64,000 nucleotides of DNA from positions 1-64,000 of the forward strand of contig NZ_FZPH01000003.1 of NCBI RefSeq assembly GCF_900188485.1, read 5' to 3'. Shown here one piece after another: positions 55,173 to 64,000 of this stretch. Under the pieces are notes generated by a model that worked only from the letters and a program-made list of their open reading frames with translations, made no database searches and was not told where the DNA came from. Both the position numbers and the translations under genes were made by a program. This DNA is from Asanoa hainanensis (GTDB lineage Bacteria > Actinomycetota > Actinomycetes > Mycobacteriales > Micromonosporaceae). How positions within the stretch are numbered: position 1 is the first letter of the stretch; each line of letters opens with the position of its first letter.

Positions 55173-56624
55173 TCAGCGCAGCCCGAGCACCGCCGCGGCC
55201 GCCCGTCCGTTGGCGTGGCTGGCGCCGAAGGTGGTCACGAACGCCCGCACCCCCGCCGGCCGCCAGCTCGACGGCCAGCCCATCTCCACGACGGTGACGG
55301 GGTGGCGCGCGGCCAGCGCCTCGATCAGCTCCGTCGCGTTGGCCAGCCGGTGCGCGTGCCGCGCGACCACCACGATCGGCCGGCCGGCCGCCCGCGCCAG
55401 CAGCTCGTCGGCACCGGTCGTCGCGGCCACCGCCCGGATCTGCTCCGCGCCGTCGACGTGCCCGCCCAGGCCCCACGGGACCCGCCCCTCGGCGATGGTC
55501 GAGGTCGCGGCGAGCTCGATCACCAGCGGCTCCGAGCCGACCAGGGGGTCGCCCTCGACCCGCACGGCGCGGCGGGCGGCGTCGTAGCCGAGGCTCTCGG
55601 GGGTTTCCGTCCTTGTCGTCGCGGCCTGGTCGGTCCACGCCGCCAGGTCCGCCGTGCGCTCGGCCGCCTCCTCGACCCGGGCCGCGGCGAGCCGGCCGTC
55701 CTGGATCGCGGCGACGATCTCGGCGGCGGTCTCCTCCACCAGCGGGGCGTCGATGTCGGCCCCGATGCAGAGCAGGTCGGCGCCGGCGGCCAGGGCCAGC
55801 GGCGCGGCCTGCGCGGTGCCGCCCGCGACCACGGCCGCGCCCTTCATCTCCAGCGCGTCGGTGATCAGCGCGCCGGTGAAGCCGAGCTCGCCACGCAGCA
55901 GGTCGTGCAGGGCGGCCCGGCTGAAGGTGGCCGGCGCGTCACCGGTCAGCTCGGGCACCCGGATGTGCGCGGTCATCACGCTCCGGGTGCCGGCCGCCAC
56001 CGCCGCCGCGAACGGCGGCAGGTCGCGCTCGCGGAACACGGCCAGCGGAACGTCCACCGTGGGCAGTTCGAGGTGCGAGTCGGCGACGGTGGCCCCGTGC
56101 CCCGGGAAGTGCTTGGCGCAGGCGGCGACCCGGGTCTCCTGCAGGCCCTCGACCGCCGCCGCGGTGTGCGCGGCGACCAGCGCGGTGTCGGCGCCGAACG
56201 ACCGGGTGCCGATGATCGGGTTGTCGTCGGCCGTGTTGACGTCGACGGTCGGCGCGAGGTCGACGGTCACGCCGACGGCGGCGAGCTCGGCGCCGATCGC
56301 CCGGTAGACCGCGCGGGTCACCTCGACGTCGTCGAGCGCGCCGAGCGCGGCGTTGCCCGGGTACGGGCTGCCGGTGCGGTGCGCCAGCCGGGTGACGTCG
56401 CCGCCCTCCTCGTCGATCGCGACGATCACCGAGGGGTTCGCGGCGCGCAGCGCGGCCGTGCAGGCGGCCACCTGGTCGCGATCGACGATGTTGAACCCGA
56501 ACAGCGTGTAACCGGCCAGCCCGTCGGCGGCGAGGTCCAGCGCCCAGGGTGGCGGGGTCGGGCCGGGGAAGGCAGCGAGCAGCGTACGCAGCGCTAACCG
56601 GCGCAGAGCGGGATCAATCGCCAT
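55173..56624 (-). CDS. beta-N-acetylhexosaminidase, GH3 family (NagZ-like)
   Basis: 483 aa. GH3 N-terminal barrel with VAIDEEGGDVTRL, the NagZ-type motif KHFPGHGATVADSH (Lys171-His184, where the Asp-His pair is the acid/base) and the nucleophile Asp256 in GALITDALEMKG. The C-terminal domain is (alpha/beta) and shortened. It has no signal peptide, so it acts in the cytosol, cleaving GlcNAc from muropeptides or chitooligosaccharides. Start ATG 56624. It is divergent from a ROK regulator with a palindrome between them, consistent with control by an amino-sugar ligand. Confidence 0.92.
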   Translation of the reverse strand: MAIDPALRRLALRTLLAAFPGPTPPPWALDLAADGLAGYTLFGFNIVDRDQVAACTAALRAANPSVIVAIDEEGGDVTRLAHRTGSPYPGNAALGALDDVEVTRAVYRAIGAELAAVGVTVDLAPTVDVNTADDNPIIGTRSFGADTALVAAHTAAAVEGLQETRVAACAKHFPGHGATVADSHLELPTVDVPLAVFRERDLPPFAAAVAAGTRSVMTAHIRVPELTGDAPATFSRAALHDLLRGELGFTGALITDALEMKGAAVVAGGTAQAAPLALAAGADLLCIGADIDAPLVEETAAEIVAAIQDGRLAAARVEEAAERTADLAAWTDQAATTRTETPESLGYDAARRAVRVEGDPLVGSEPLVIELAATSTIAEGRVPWGLGGHVDGAEQIRAVAATTGADELLARAAGRPIVVVARHAHRLANATELIEALAARHPVTVVEMGWPSSWRPAGVRAFVTTFGASHANGRAAAAVLGLR

Positions 56625-56714
56625 CGGTATTCACCCTCTTATGACTCGCTGCTGCCGGGTCGTGTGATCGTCGCACCATTCGCTTCCCAGTACGCTACGC
56701 CTACTCGTAAGGCG

Positions 56715-56728
56715 ACTAATGTATTAGT
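56715..56728. promoter_or_regulatory. palindrome between nagZ-like and ROK genes
   Basis: ACTAAT and ATTAGT flank GT, a 14-bp inverted repeat in an unusually AT-rich stretch for this genome. It lies 30 bp before the ROK start and 91 bp before the NagZ start. Probable ROK operator. Confidence 0.6.
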
Positions 56729-56757
56729 AAAGATTCCTTATTGCTAGAGGATGTCGC

Positions 56758-57933
56758 ATGGGGTCGACCCGCCTGCCCGGTACCCCGCGCCTGCTGCGCG
56801 CGCTGAACGACCGCGCCGCACTGGAGCTGTTGCTCACCCGGGGACCACTCACCCGAGCCCAGCTCGGCGAGCTCACCGGCCTGTCCAAGGTCACCGCCTC
56901 GCAGCTGGTCGAGCGGCTGGAGGAGCGCGGCCTGGTCACCCGGGTCGGCGAGCAGGCGGGCGGCCGGGGCCCCAACGCGCAGCTCTACGCCGTGCGGCCG
57001 GGCAGCGCGTACGTGGTCGGCGTCGACGTCTCCGCCGACCGGGTGGTCGCGGCCTGCGCCGACATCACCGGCAAGACCGTCGGCCAGGTCGAGATGTCCA
57101 CCAAGGACACCGACGACCCCGTCGGCGTGGTGCACGAGGCGGTGATGCAGGCGGCCAGCGACGCGCACGCCCCGCTGGCCAGCGTGCGCCGGGTGGTGCT
57201 GGGCACGCCGGGTCTGGTCGACCCGGGCTCCGGCGATATCACCTTCGCGTTCAACCTGCCCCGCTGGCATCGCGGCCTGCTCGCCGCGCTCCGCGAGGAC
57301 CTGCACACCCCGGTGGTCTTCGAGAACGACACGAACCTGGCCGCCTGCGCCGAGGCCGAGTTCGGCGCGGCCGCCGGCGTCGACGACTTCGTGCTGGTCT
57401 GGGCCGGGGTCGGCGTCGGCCTCGCGATCGTGCTCGGCGGGCGGCTGCACCACGGCAGCAGCGGCGCGGCCGGCGAGATCGGCTACCTGCCGGTGCCTGG
57501 CGTCCCGGTCAACCGCGACCAGTCCCGCAAGTCCCAGCCGCCGTTCGGCCAGCTCGCCGGGGCCGCGGCCCTGCGCGCGGTGGCCCGCGAGCACGGCTTC
57601 CGCGGCGGCTCGGCGGCCGACGCGATCCGCGCCACGATCGCGGCGGGCACCGAGGGTGGTCCGGCCCTGGACGAGATCGCCCGGCGGCTCGCGCTCGGCG
57701 TGGCCAGCACGTGCGTGGTGCTCGACCCGCCGCTGGTGGTGCTGGCCGGCGAGGTCGGCCAGGCCGGCGGGACGGCGCTGGCCGAGCGGGTGCAGCACGA
57801 GGTGGCCGCGATCACCCTGGTCTCACCCAAGGTCGTGGTCACCCAGGTCGACGAGGAGCCGGTGCTGCGCGGCGCGCTGCTGACCGCCCTGGACGCGGTA
57901 CGCGACGACGTCTTCGGCTCGACGACCTCGTAG
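56758..57933 (+). CDS. ROK-family transcriptional regulator
   Basis: 391 aa. N-terminal winged helix (about 1-75: LLRALNDRAALELLLTRGPL, LTGLSKVTASQLVERLEERG) and a C-terminal ROK sugar-kinase-like domain (about 85-385) with VVGVDVSADRVVAACAD, PVVFENDTNLAACAE and GVGVGLAIVLGGRLHHGSSGAAGEIG in pieces. The cysteine zinc motif usual in ROK proteins (CxCGxxGC) is missing. It probably senses an amino sugar such as GlcNAc(-6-P) and represses the divergent NagZ gene. Start ATG 56758 with AGAGG upstream. Confidence 0.92.
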   Translation: MGSTRLPGTPRLLRALNDRAALELLLTRGPLTRAQLGELTGLSKVTASQLVERLEERGLVTRVGEQAGGRGPNAQLYAVRPGSAYVVGVDVSADRVVAACADITGKTVGQVEMSTKDTDDPVGVVHEAVMQAASDAHAPLASVRRVVLGTPGLVDPGSGDITFAFNLPRWHRGLLAALREDLHTPVVFENDTNLAACAEAEFGAAAGVDDFVLVWAGVGVGLAIVLGGRLHHGSSGAAGEIGYLPVPGVPVNRDQSRKSQPPFGQLAGAAALRAVAREHGFRGGSAADAIRATIAAGTEGGPALDEIARRLALGVASTCVVLDPPLVVLAGEVGQAGGTALAERVQHEVAAITLVSPKVVVTQVDEEPVLRGALLTALDAVRDDVFGSTTS

Positions 57934-58029
57934 TCGGACGGCCCCGCGGTCCGACAGCCCCGCGGCCCGACGACCCCGCGGCCCGACGACCCCGCGGTCC
58001 GACGACCCCGCGGTCCGACGACCTTCCGG
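57934..58029. repeat. six tandem copies of a 16-bp unit filling the whole intergenic space
   Basis: Unit consensus YCCGACGACCCCGCGG. Copies: 57934-57949, 57950-57965, 57966-57981, 57982-57997, 57998-58013 and 58014-58029. The inner four are nearly identical; the first and last have diverged. The array starts on the base after the ROK stop codon and ends on the base before the stop codon of the convergent GNAT gene. CCGCGG in each unit is self-complementary. Confidence 0.9.
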
Positions 58030-58701
58030 TTAGCGGCCTTCCGGCCCGAATACCCCGTAGCCGGTCCAGCCCAGGTCGGGGAAGCCGGCCGCCGCGGCGA
58101 CCTTCGCCGACGCGAGGTTCTCCGCGTCGTGCAGGTAGGTCGGCACCGCGCCCTCGTCGAGGATCCGGCGCGCGGCCTGGGCGACCAGCCGGCGGGCCAG
58201 GCCCTGGCCTCGGGCGGCGACCTCGGTGCCCACCGCGAGCTCGTGGCCGTACTGGTCGTGCCGCTTGATCCCGACGCCGGCGAGGTAGCGGCCTTCGTCG
58301 TCGCGGGCGATCAGCACCTCGCCGCCGAACGGGTGCAGCCACCCCGGCACGGCCGGGTCGTCGAAGGCCACCCACTCCCCCGCGTCGGCCAGCGGCGCCG
58401 GGGCGGTGGTCCAGCGGAAGACGGCGCCGGACGCCCGCCAGCCGTCGTAGCCGACCGCGCCCGGAAGCTTGTCGAGCAGGTCCGGCATCGGTAGGTCGGC
58501 CAGGGCCCGGACGGTCTCGACCCGCTGCGGCGGCACCGACAGCAGCACGCCCTCGGGCGCGCCGATGCCGACCGCCGGGCGGAGGGCGCCGTCCCAGGCC
58601 GGGCGCAGCCGTTTCTCGAAGCCGACGACCTGCAGCGCCTGCTTGGTGGGCCACTGGCCCAACCAGGTCACCAGATGGTGGTAGAGGCGCGTGTCGAGCA
58701 C
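58030..58701 (-). CDS. GNAT-family N-acetyltransferase
   Basis: 223 aa. The C-terminal GNAT core (about 120-215) contains LAVGTEVAARGQGLARRLVAQAARRIL in pieces (the R/Q-x-x-G-x-A acetyl-CoA loop) and TYLHDAENLASAKVAAAAGF. The N-terminal half is a helical substrate region. The acceptor is unknown. The start is GTG 58701 with GGAGGT upstream. The gene ends directly against the 16-bp repeat array. Confidence 0.83.
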   Translation of the reverse strand: MLDTRLYHHLVTWLGQWPTKQALQVVGFEKRLRPAWDGALRPAVGIGAPEGVLLSVPPQRVETVRALADLPMPDLLDKLPGAVGYDGWRASGAVFRWTTAPAPLADAGEWVAFDDPAVPGWLHPFGGEVLIARDDEGRYLAGVGIKRHDQYGHELAVGTEVAARGQGLARRLVAQAARRILDEGAVPTYLHDAENLASAKVAAAAGFPDLGWTGYGVFGPEGR

Positions 58702-58716
58702 CCGGGACCTCCAGGG

Positions 58717-60879
<2,163 letters not shown>

Positions 60880-60890
60880 GCCCGCCACCT

Positions 60891-60939
60891 TACCCCCCGG
60901 AGGTATACGCACCATGCGAGCATACCCATGGGGGGTATG
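60891..60939. promoter_or_regulatory. two CsoR-like palindromes upstream of copA
   Basis: CATACCC (60921-60927) and GGGTATG (60933-60939) are perfect complements around ATGGG. A second, weaker one is TACC...GGTA at 60891-60904. Alternating C-tract/G-tract palindromes with TATACC edges are typical of copper-sensing CsoR operators. No csoR gene lies in the window. Confidence 0.55.
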
Positions 60940-60969
60940 AAGTCAAGCCGGCCGGGCTCGCGGCGATTC

Positions 60970-60983
60970 CTGAATACGTTCAG
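60970..60983. promoter_or_regulatory. palindrome before the Phd-like gene
   Basis: CTGAA and TTCAG flank TACG, 6 bp before the start codon GTG 60990. Phd/YefM antitoxins repress their own promoters at such sites. Confidence 0.45.
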
Positions 60984-60989
60984 AATTGA

Positions 60990-61433
60990 GTGGTGCGAGA
61001 AGTCCGGTGGAGCGAGCTGCAGCGCGACCCGCGGAGCGTGGCCGCCCTGGTCGACACAAGCGACGTCAGAATCCGGCGGCGCGATGGGGCGACGCTCCTG
61101 CTGACCCGCGAAGACCGCATGGACGGGGCAGCCGAAGGGGCCATCGCCGCCGCGCGCACGCTGCGCGGCGTCCTCGCCCAACTGGCGCCGGATCAGGCGC
61201 TGGAGGTGTTGAGCGAAGAGTTCCCGTGGCTGGCGCTGCTACCCGAGACCGACGCGACGCTGTTCGTCCGCGACTTTGGCAAGGCGGCCCAGATCTCGGC
61301 GGAGCTCGGCCAGTGGACGGTCCTGGCGCAGGCGCTGCGCGAGTGGAAAGCCACCGCCGCCGTCTACGCGAACCCCACCCTCGCAGACGACCTGACGCAC
61401 CCGCTGAATGAACGTCCCGATCCCAAGACCTGA
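60990..61433 (+). CDS. solitary Phd/YefM-like antitoxin protein
   Basis: 147 aa. The N-terminal 55 residues have the Phd fold pattern: REVRWSELQRDPRSVAALVD (helix 1), TSDVRIRRRDGATLLLTRED (beta hairpin). The C-terminal 90 residues are a helical extension with FPWLALLPETDATLFVRDFG. This is longer than typical antitoxins (about 85 aa). No toxin gene follows; the next 150 bp hold no convincing gene. It may neutralise a toxin encoded elsewhere or act as a repressor. Start GTG 60990 or 60993, 6 bp after a palindrome. Confidence 0.65.
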   Translation: MVREVRWSELQRDPRSVAALVDTSDVRIRRRDGATLLLTREDRMDGAAEGAIAAARTLRGVLAQLAPDQALEVLSEEFPWLALLPETDATLFVRDFGKAAQISAELGQWTVLAQALREWKATAAVYANPTLADDLTHPLNERPDPKT

Positions 61434-61585
61434 CCTCCGCGCGCCCAACGGCACGCGACGCCCGCCATCGGGACGGGTTCCGCGTGCCGCCAGGCAAGGA
61501 TCCGAAGGTGCCGGACGTGCTGGCTTCGACCCGGCCGGGCTCGCGCACCTGCTCGCGGGCGCTAGCCCGGCGCGCGGACGTGTGC

Positions 61586-61858
61586 CTAGATAGGCAGTCC
61601 GACGCGCCCGATGAGCATGCAGCGAACGACGCGCGTCCTCGTCAAGATCTCGTAAGCGACCGTAACCAGGGTTCCTTCGCCGTCCAATGTGTAGGGAATG
61701 CGGCCGAACCAGAGATTCGGGTGGTTGGTGTCTCGCAGCATGCCGGCGAATGGGTCCGCTCGCCGGTTGCCTATCCACTCGATCACTTTGATCTGGGTCT
61801 CAGTGTCAGGGCCGTCGCGTTTCACCCATGAGTCGAACATCTCCTCGAACCGAACCAA
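61586..61858 (-). CDS. small basic protein, probable toxin partner of the PanA antitoxin
   Basis: 90 aa. FDSWVKRDGPDTETQIKVIEW, then IGNRRADPFAGMLRD and a beta-rich second half, NLWFGRIPYTLDGEGTLVTVAYEI and LTRTRVVRCMLIGRVGLPI. This two-helix-plus-antiparallel-sheet layout is compatible with a RelE/HigB-like RNase fold, but I do not recognise a named family. It starts 19 bp after the PanA stop on the same strand. GC is visibly lower than in the neighbours. Start TTG 61858 is weak; ATG 61840 (MFDSW) is possible, although GAGGAG abuts it. Confidence 0.55.
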   Translation of the reverse strand: MVRFEEMFDSWVKRDGPDTETQIKVIEWIGNRRADPFAGMLRDTNHPNLWFGRIPYTLDGEGTLVTVAYEILTRTRVVRCMLIGRVGLPI

Positions 61859-61877
61859 GATCTAGGCGCTCGGGGCA

Positions 61878-62429
61878 TCAGGAGCCATCTGCGACTCGCG
61901 CACGCAGGCGTCCGAGGTCGTCCGGGCTGCCGCCTCCGGTGTCGCGTTCGACTGCTTCGCGCAACCACGCGCCCATCGCCGCCGAGTCAAAGGGCTGATC
62001 GACACCGTCGTCGGGAGCACCATCCGTGCTGAAGAATTCGGCCGGCCAATCGCGCCGGATCTTCACGCTCCCATTTGGACGGCGCGACGCGTTGGCGAGT
62101 CGCCACGGCGCCTCTTGATGGGTCATGTTGACCAGGTCGTTGGGAGTGAGCTGCCCGTAGCGAGATATCACGTAGCCGACGGTGTTCAACTCGGCCTCGC
62201 CCAGCTCATCACCCGGCGGGGCCGTCAGACCCTCCCGCTCGTCACTCCACAGCTTCGGGACGACCGGGCCGTTGTCCCTCGCGAACACGTCTTCGGCGAA
62301 GAGGGGCTCGCCGAATGTCGCCAAGTGATGACCTTGGGCGTAATACAGAAGCTTGTGCAGCTTCAGAACGCCGATCCCCGGGATGCGTTGGCGCAAGACA
62401 ATGGCGACGTCGTGCGCGTGGGTGGTCAT
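61878..62429 (-). CDS. PanA/DUF4065 (SocA/GepA-like) antitoxin-domain protein
   Basis: 183 aa. The Panacea-domain hallmarks are clear: VLKLHKLLYYAQGHHLATFGEPLFAEDVFA in pieces (about 20-50), GPVVPKLW and LTPNDLVNMTHQEAPWRLA (about 103-121). The domain neutralises a range of unrelated toxins in two-gene PanAT systems, and its relatives serve as adaptor/antitoxins such as SocA. I prefer ATG 62429: TATCCT lies 6 nt upstream, as for a leaderless mRNA; ATG 62495 would add 22 low-complexity residues. A small gene follows at 19 bp. Confidence 0.85.
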   Translation of the reverse strand: MTTHAHDVAIVLRQRIPGIGVLKLHKLLYYAQGHHLATFGEPLFAEDVFARDNGPVVPKLWSDEREGLTAPPGDELGEAELNTVGYVISRYGQLTPNDLVNMTHQEAPWRLANASRRPNGSVKIRRDWPAEFFSTDGAPDDGVDQPFDSAAMGAWLREAVERDTGGGSPDDLGRLRARVADGS

Positions 62430-62435
62430 TTGCAC

Positions 62436-62441
62436 AGGATA
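62436..62441 (-). promoter_or_regulatory. -10 element of the PanA-toxin operon
   Basis: TATCCT on the minus strand lies 6 nt before ATG 62429, implying a leaderless transcript. No clear -35. The gap up to 62566 holds no gene. Confidence 0.4.
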
Positions 62442-62566
62442 GGCCGCCTGTCCAGCATGAGCGGCCTGCTGACTTGAAGGGCGCGTCTTGTACATGCGTT
62501 CGATTGTCGCGGGTGGGTACGACAGGTTCGGCGGCCCTCACGCGGGCTCGCGGGAGAGGCGACGAA

Positions 62567-63406
62567 CTACGTAGGCGGCGGGAACAGGGCACGCAGGGTC
62601 GGAGCGACTGCTGCGGCCAGGGTGCCGTCGTCGTCGACGTGCATGAGCAGGTTGACGACTCCCATCGCGCCGTGACCGGTCCGCGTCTGCACCGCCGCGG
62701 TCGCGATGTCAGGGCCGGCGAGGTCGGCGAGCAGCCGCCGCACCAGGACGCCCTCTCCCCAGAGTGCCTCGGCGGGAATCGGAAGCCGGCCCAGCCAGGA
62801 CAGCAGGGCGGTTGCCCGCGCGTCCGGAGCGGGTTCGGCCGCGACGAGTAGCCGGCCGAACTCGGCGACCTGACCCTCGGACAGCTCGCCGCATTGTCGA
62901 CCGGTCAGCGCGACCAGCGCGGGATGCAGCACGTCAGGAACCGCCCGCTCGGTCAGGTACCGCTGGCCGGCGACGCCGGCGGGCCGGAACTGTGGACTGC
63001 CCTCATAGAGGTTCAACAGCTCGGCCAACGGCGCCAGGAAGGAGGTCAGTTGACCGGGTACGCCCTGCTCGGCCAAGAACAGCTGGAGTCCCGTCGGGTC
63101 CACCGTAAGCAGGTCGTTGCGGAACCGCGACCGCTCCCAGCTCACTGAACCGTGGCTATGGAGCGCGGCGCTCGCGAGCACGTCACCTGCCTCGTCGAGG
63201 AGCACGATCGACGGGCCACCATGACAACGGCAGACGTCCCGGGTGAACCGACCCGTCGTCGTCAGAGCGCGCACCGCCTCGATCGACGCCGCACCCCGAA
63301 GCTCAGCCAGCACCGAACGATCGAGCAGGGGACCACCGTCGTCTCCGCCCTCGACGATCCGAACGGTGAGCGCGCGGGCCCAGACCCCGTCAAGCCATTC
63401 GATCAC
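62567..63406 (-). CDS. unknown actinomycete protein with CRCHGG motif
   Basis: 279 aa, soluble. The N-terminal half (about 1-110) is mixed alpha/beta, with TTGRFTRDVCRCHGGPSIVLLDEAGDVLA in pieces: a Cys-Arg-Cys-His-Gly-Gly cluster that could bind metal, followed by a strand-turn-strand. The C-terminal half (about 165-279) is helical with repeated LSWLGRLPIPAEALWGEG-type segments, HEAT-like. I do not recognise the family. Start TTG/GTG near 63406. Position next to the PanA locus suggests accessory DNA, but its GC is high. Confidence 0.6.
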   Translation of the reverse strand: MIEWLDGVWARALTVRIVEGGDDGGPLLDRSVLAELRGAASIEAVRALTTTGRFTRDVCRCHGGPSIVLLDEAGDVLASAALHSHGSVSWERSRFRNDLLTVDPTGLQLFLAEQGVPGQLTSFLAPLAELLNLYEGSPQFRPAGVAGQRYLTERAVPDVLHPALVALTGRQCGELSEGQVAEFGRLLVAAEPAPDARATALLSWLGRLPIPAEALWGEGVLVRRLLADLAGPDIATAAVQTRTGHGAMGVVNLLMHVDDDGTLAAAVAPTLRALFPPPT

Positions 63407-63607
63407 GCTCGAGCTCCTGCCGCGGTTGCCGACGCTGGCCTATTCTGCGGCGGTGCGTCCCACCATGTTCGCCCAGGTAGGTGGTGGATCGACCACGTCA
63501 GTCAGGTTGGCTGGATGATCACTCACCCCCGACAGCGACCTCATTGCCGAGCGAAGTCAACGACGAGATGCCTGGGCAGCTCCCGCTCTGGCGAGCGTGA
63601 ACAGAGG

Positions 63608-64000
63608 TCAGTGCAGGGCGCGGATGAAGCGTTCCGCTGCCGGGACCGCTGTTGTTCCGCTGCCGCCGCCGTTCTCCACGAAGACCGCGAACGCGATGTC
63701 GCCCTGCCAGCCCACGAACCATGCGTGGGTGTGTGCCGGGTTGTCGTCGAACTCCGCCGTGCCTGTCTTGCCCGACACCGCGCCTCCCGGCACGTCCTTC
63801 AGGGCCGTTGCCGTGCCCGACGTGACCACCTGGCGCATCATCGACTTCAGCGGGCCCAGGGCCTCCGCCTTCAGAGCAGCACCGTCGCCGGCGGCGGGCT
63901 TGTCCGCCAGGATCTTCGGCGTAACCGCCGAGCCCTTCGCGACCGACGCCGTCGCCGACGCCATCGACAGGGGCGAGACCAGCGTCGTGCCTTGGCCGAA
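63608..64000 (-). CDS. penicillin-binding protein, C-terminal transpeptidase part (partial)
   Basis: 131 codons; the gene runs off the right edge, so the N-terminal part is missing. From the edge it reads FGQGTTLVSPLSMASATASV, then VPGGAVSGKTGTAEFDDN with the KTG motif of transpeptidases, and HAWFVGWQGDIAFAVFVENGG near the end. These are the last features of a class B PBP (PBPA/FtsI-like) that crosslinks peptidoglycan. The SxxK and SxN motifs would lie outside the window. The gap 63407-63607 between this gene and the next has no recognisable gene. Confidence 0.9.
   Translation of the reverse strand, partial: FGQGTTLVSPLSMASATASVAKGSAVTPKILADKPAAGDGAALKAEALGPLKSMMRQVVTSGTATALKDVPGGAVSGKTGTAEFDDNPAHTHAWFVGWQGDIAFAVFVENGGGSGTTAVPAAERFIRALH

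Noticed and set aside
57934-58029. CRISPR array
   Set aside because: The 16-bp units are contiguous without spacers, so this is a minisatellite, not a CRISPR.
61484-61831. Rightward 115-aa frame between the Phd-like gene and the PanA operon, as a possible toxin for the Phd-like protein
   Set aside because: Its second half is antisense to the 90-aa gene and its first half has no start site, ribosome site or toxin motif.
63407-63607. Small genes between the CRCHGG protein and the PBP gene
   Set aside because: The short open frames here lack ribosome sites and are low-complexity shadows; I see no supported gene in this 201-bp gap.

Overview
The window is chromosomal DNA from a high-GC Gram-positive actinomycete. 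The base composition, the many GTG starts, the AGGAGG-type ribosome sites and the overlapping stop/start pairs all fit. The grouping gatC-gatA-gatB, ligA, mnmA, a cysteine desulfurase and etfB-etfA, together with an F420-type LLM oxidoreductase, DUF6232-like proteins and a large SARP/STAND regulator, suggests Micromonosporaceae (Actinoplanes/Micromonospora relatives). That placement is an inference from gene content; no 16S or other marker is present. I found no rRNA, tRNA, CRISPR array or complete insertion sequence.

Layout. 0-6.4 kb: small metabolic and membrane genes, then a degenerate-GGDEF/EAL protein. 6.4-10.3 kb: the tRNA-dependent amidotransferase operon gatCAB, flanked on both sides by copies of one dispersed intergenic repeat. 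10.3-12.8 kb: a phosphotransferase, and a TetR/hydrolase divergent pair sharing a 27-bp operator. 12.7-19.7 kb: a leftward eight-gene operon in which every junction overlaps or is at most 11 bp apart. It encodes an MDR dehydrogenase, a PTPS-fold protein that has lost its catalytic residues, a GT4 glycosyltransferase, a methyltransferase, a flippase-like membrane protein, a RibD-type reductase, GTP cyclohydrolase II and a membrane sulfatase/LTA-synthase-like enzyme. A CDP-alcohol phosphatidyltransferase and a core-MetE protein diverge from it. It looks like one pathway that makes a GTP-derived, sugar-modified, probably lipid-linked molecule. It is the best candidate here for an undescribed system.

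20-36 kb: a frameshifted VOC gene, ligA, a second diguanylate cyclase/phosphodiesterase, a SCO6745-like protein, an FkbM methyltransferase, a ferric-reductase-like flavohaem protein, mnmA plus cysteine desulfurase, etfBA, a GNAT enzyme and a DUF202 pair. 36-49 kb: a SARP-NB-ARC-TPR regulator, paired DUF6232-like proteins, enoyl-CoA hydratase, a membrane-anchored Hsp70-like protein, a ThDP enzyme, ribokinase, an LLM oxidoreductase and a lone ABC ATPase. 49-58.7 kb: an ApbE-like protein, a serine hydrolase, an EamA transporter, a TetR-regulated ABC-2 exporter with two operators, and NagZ divergent from a ROK repressor. 58.7-64 kb: a copper P-type ATPase behind CsoR-like palindromes, then a lower-GC accessory stretch with a solitary Phd-like antitoxin and a PanA (DUF4065) antitoxin followed by a probable small toxin, and finally the C-terminus of a penicillin-binding protein.

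Regulation is unusually legible. Palindromic operators sit next to five regulator or efflux genes, a MerR-type promoter stands with no evident target, and several genes have a TANNNT -10 element 6-7 nt before the start codon, suggesting leaderless transcripts.
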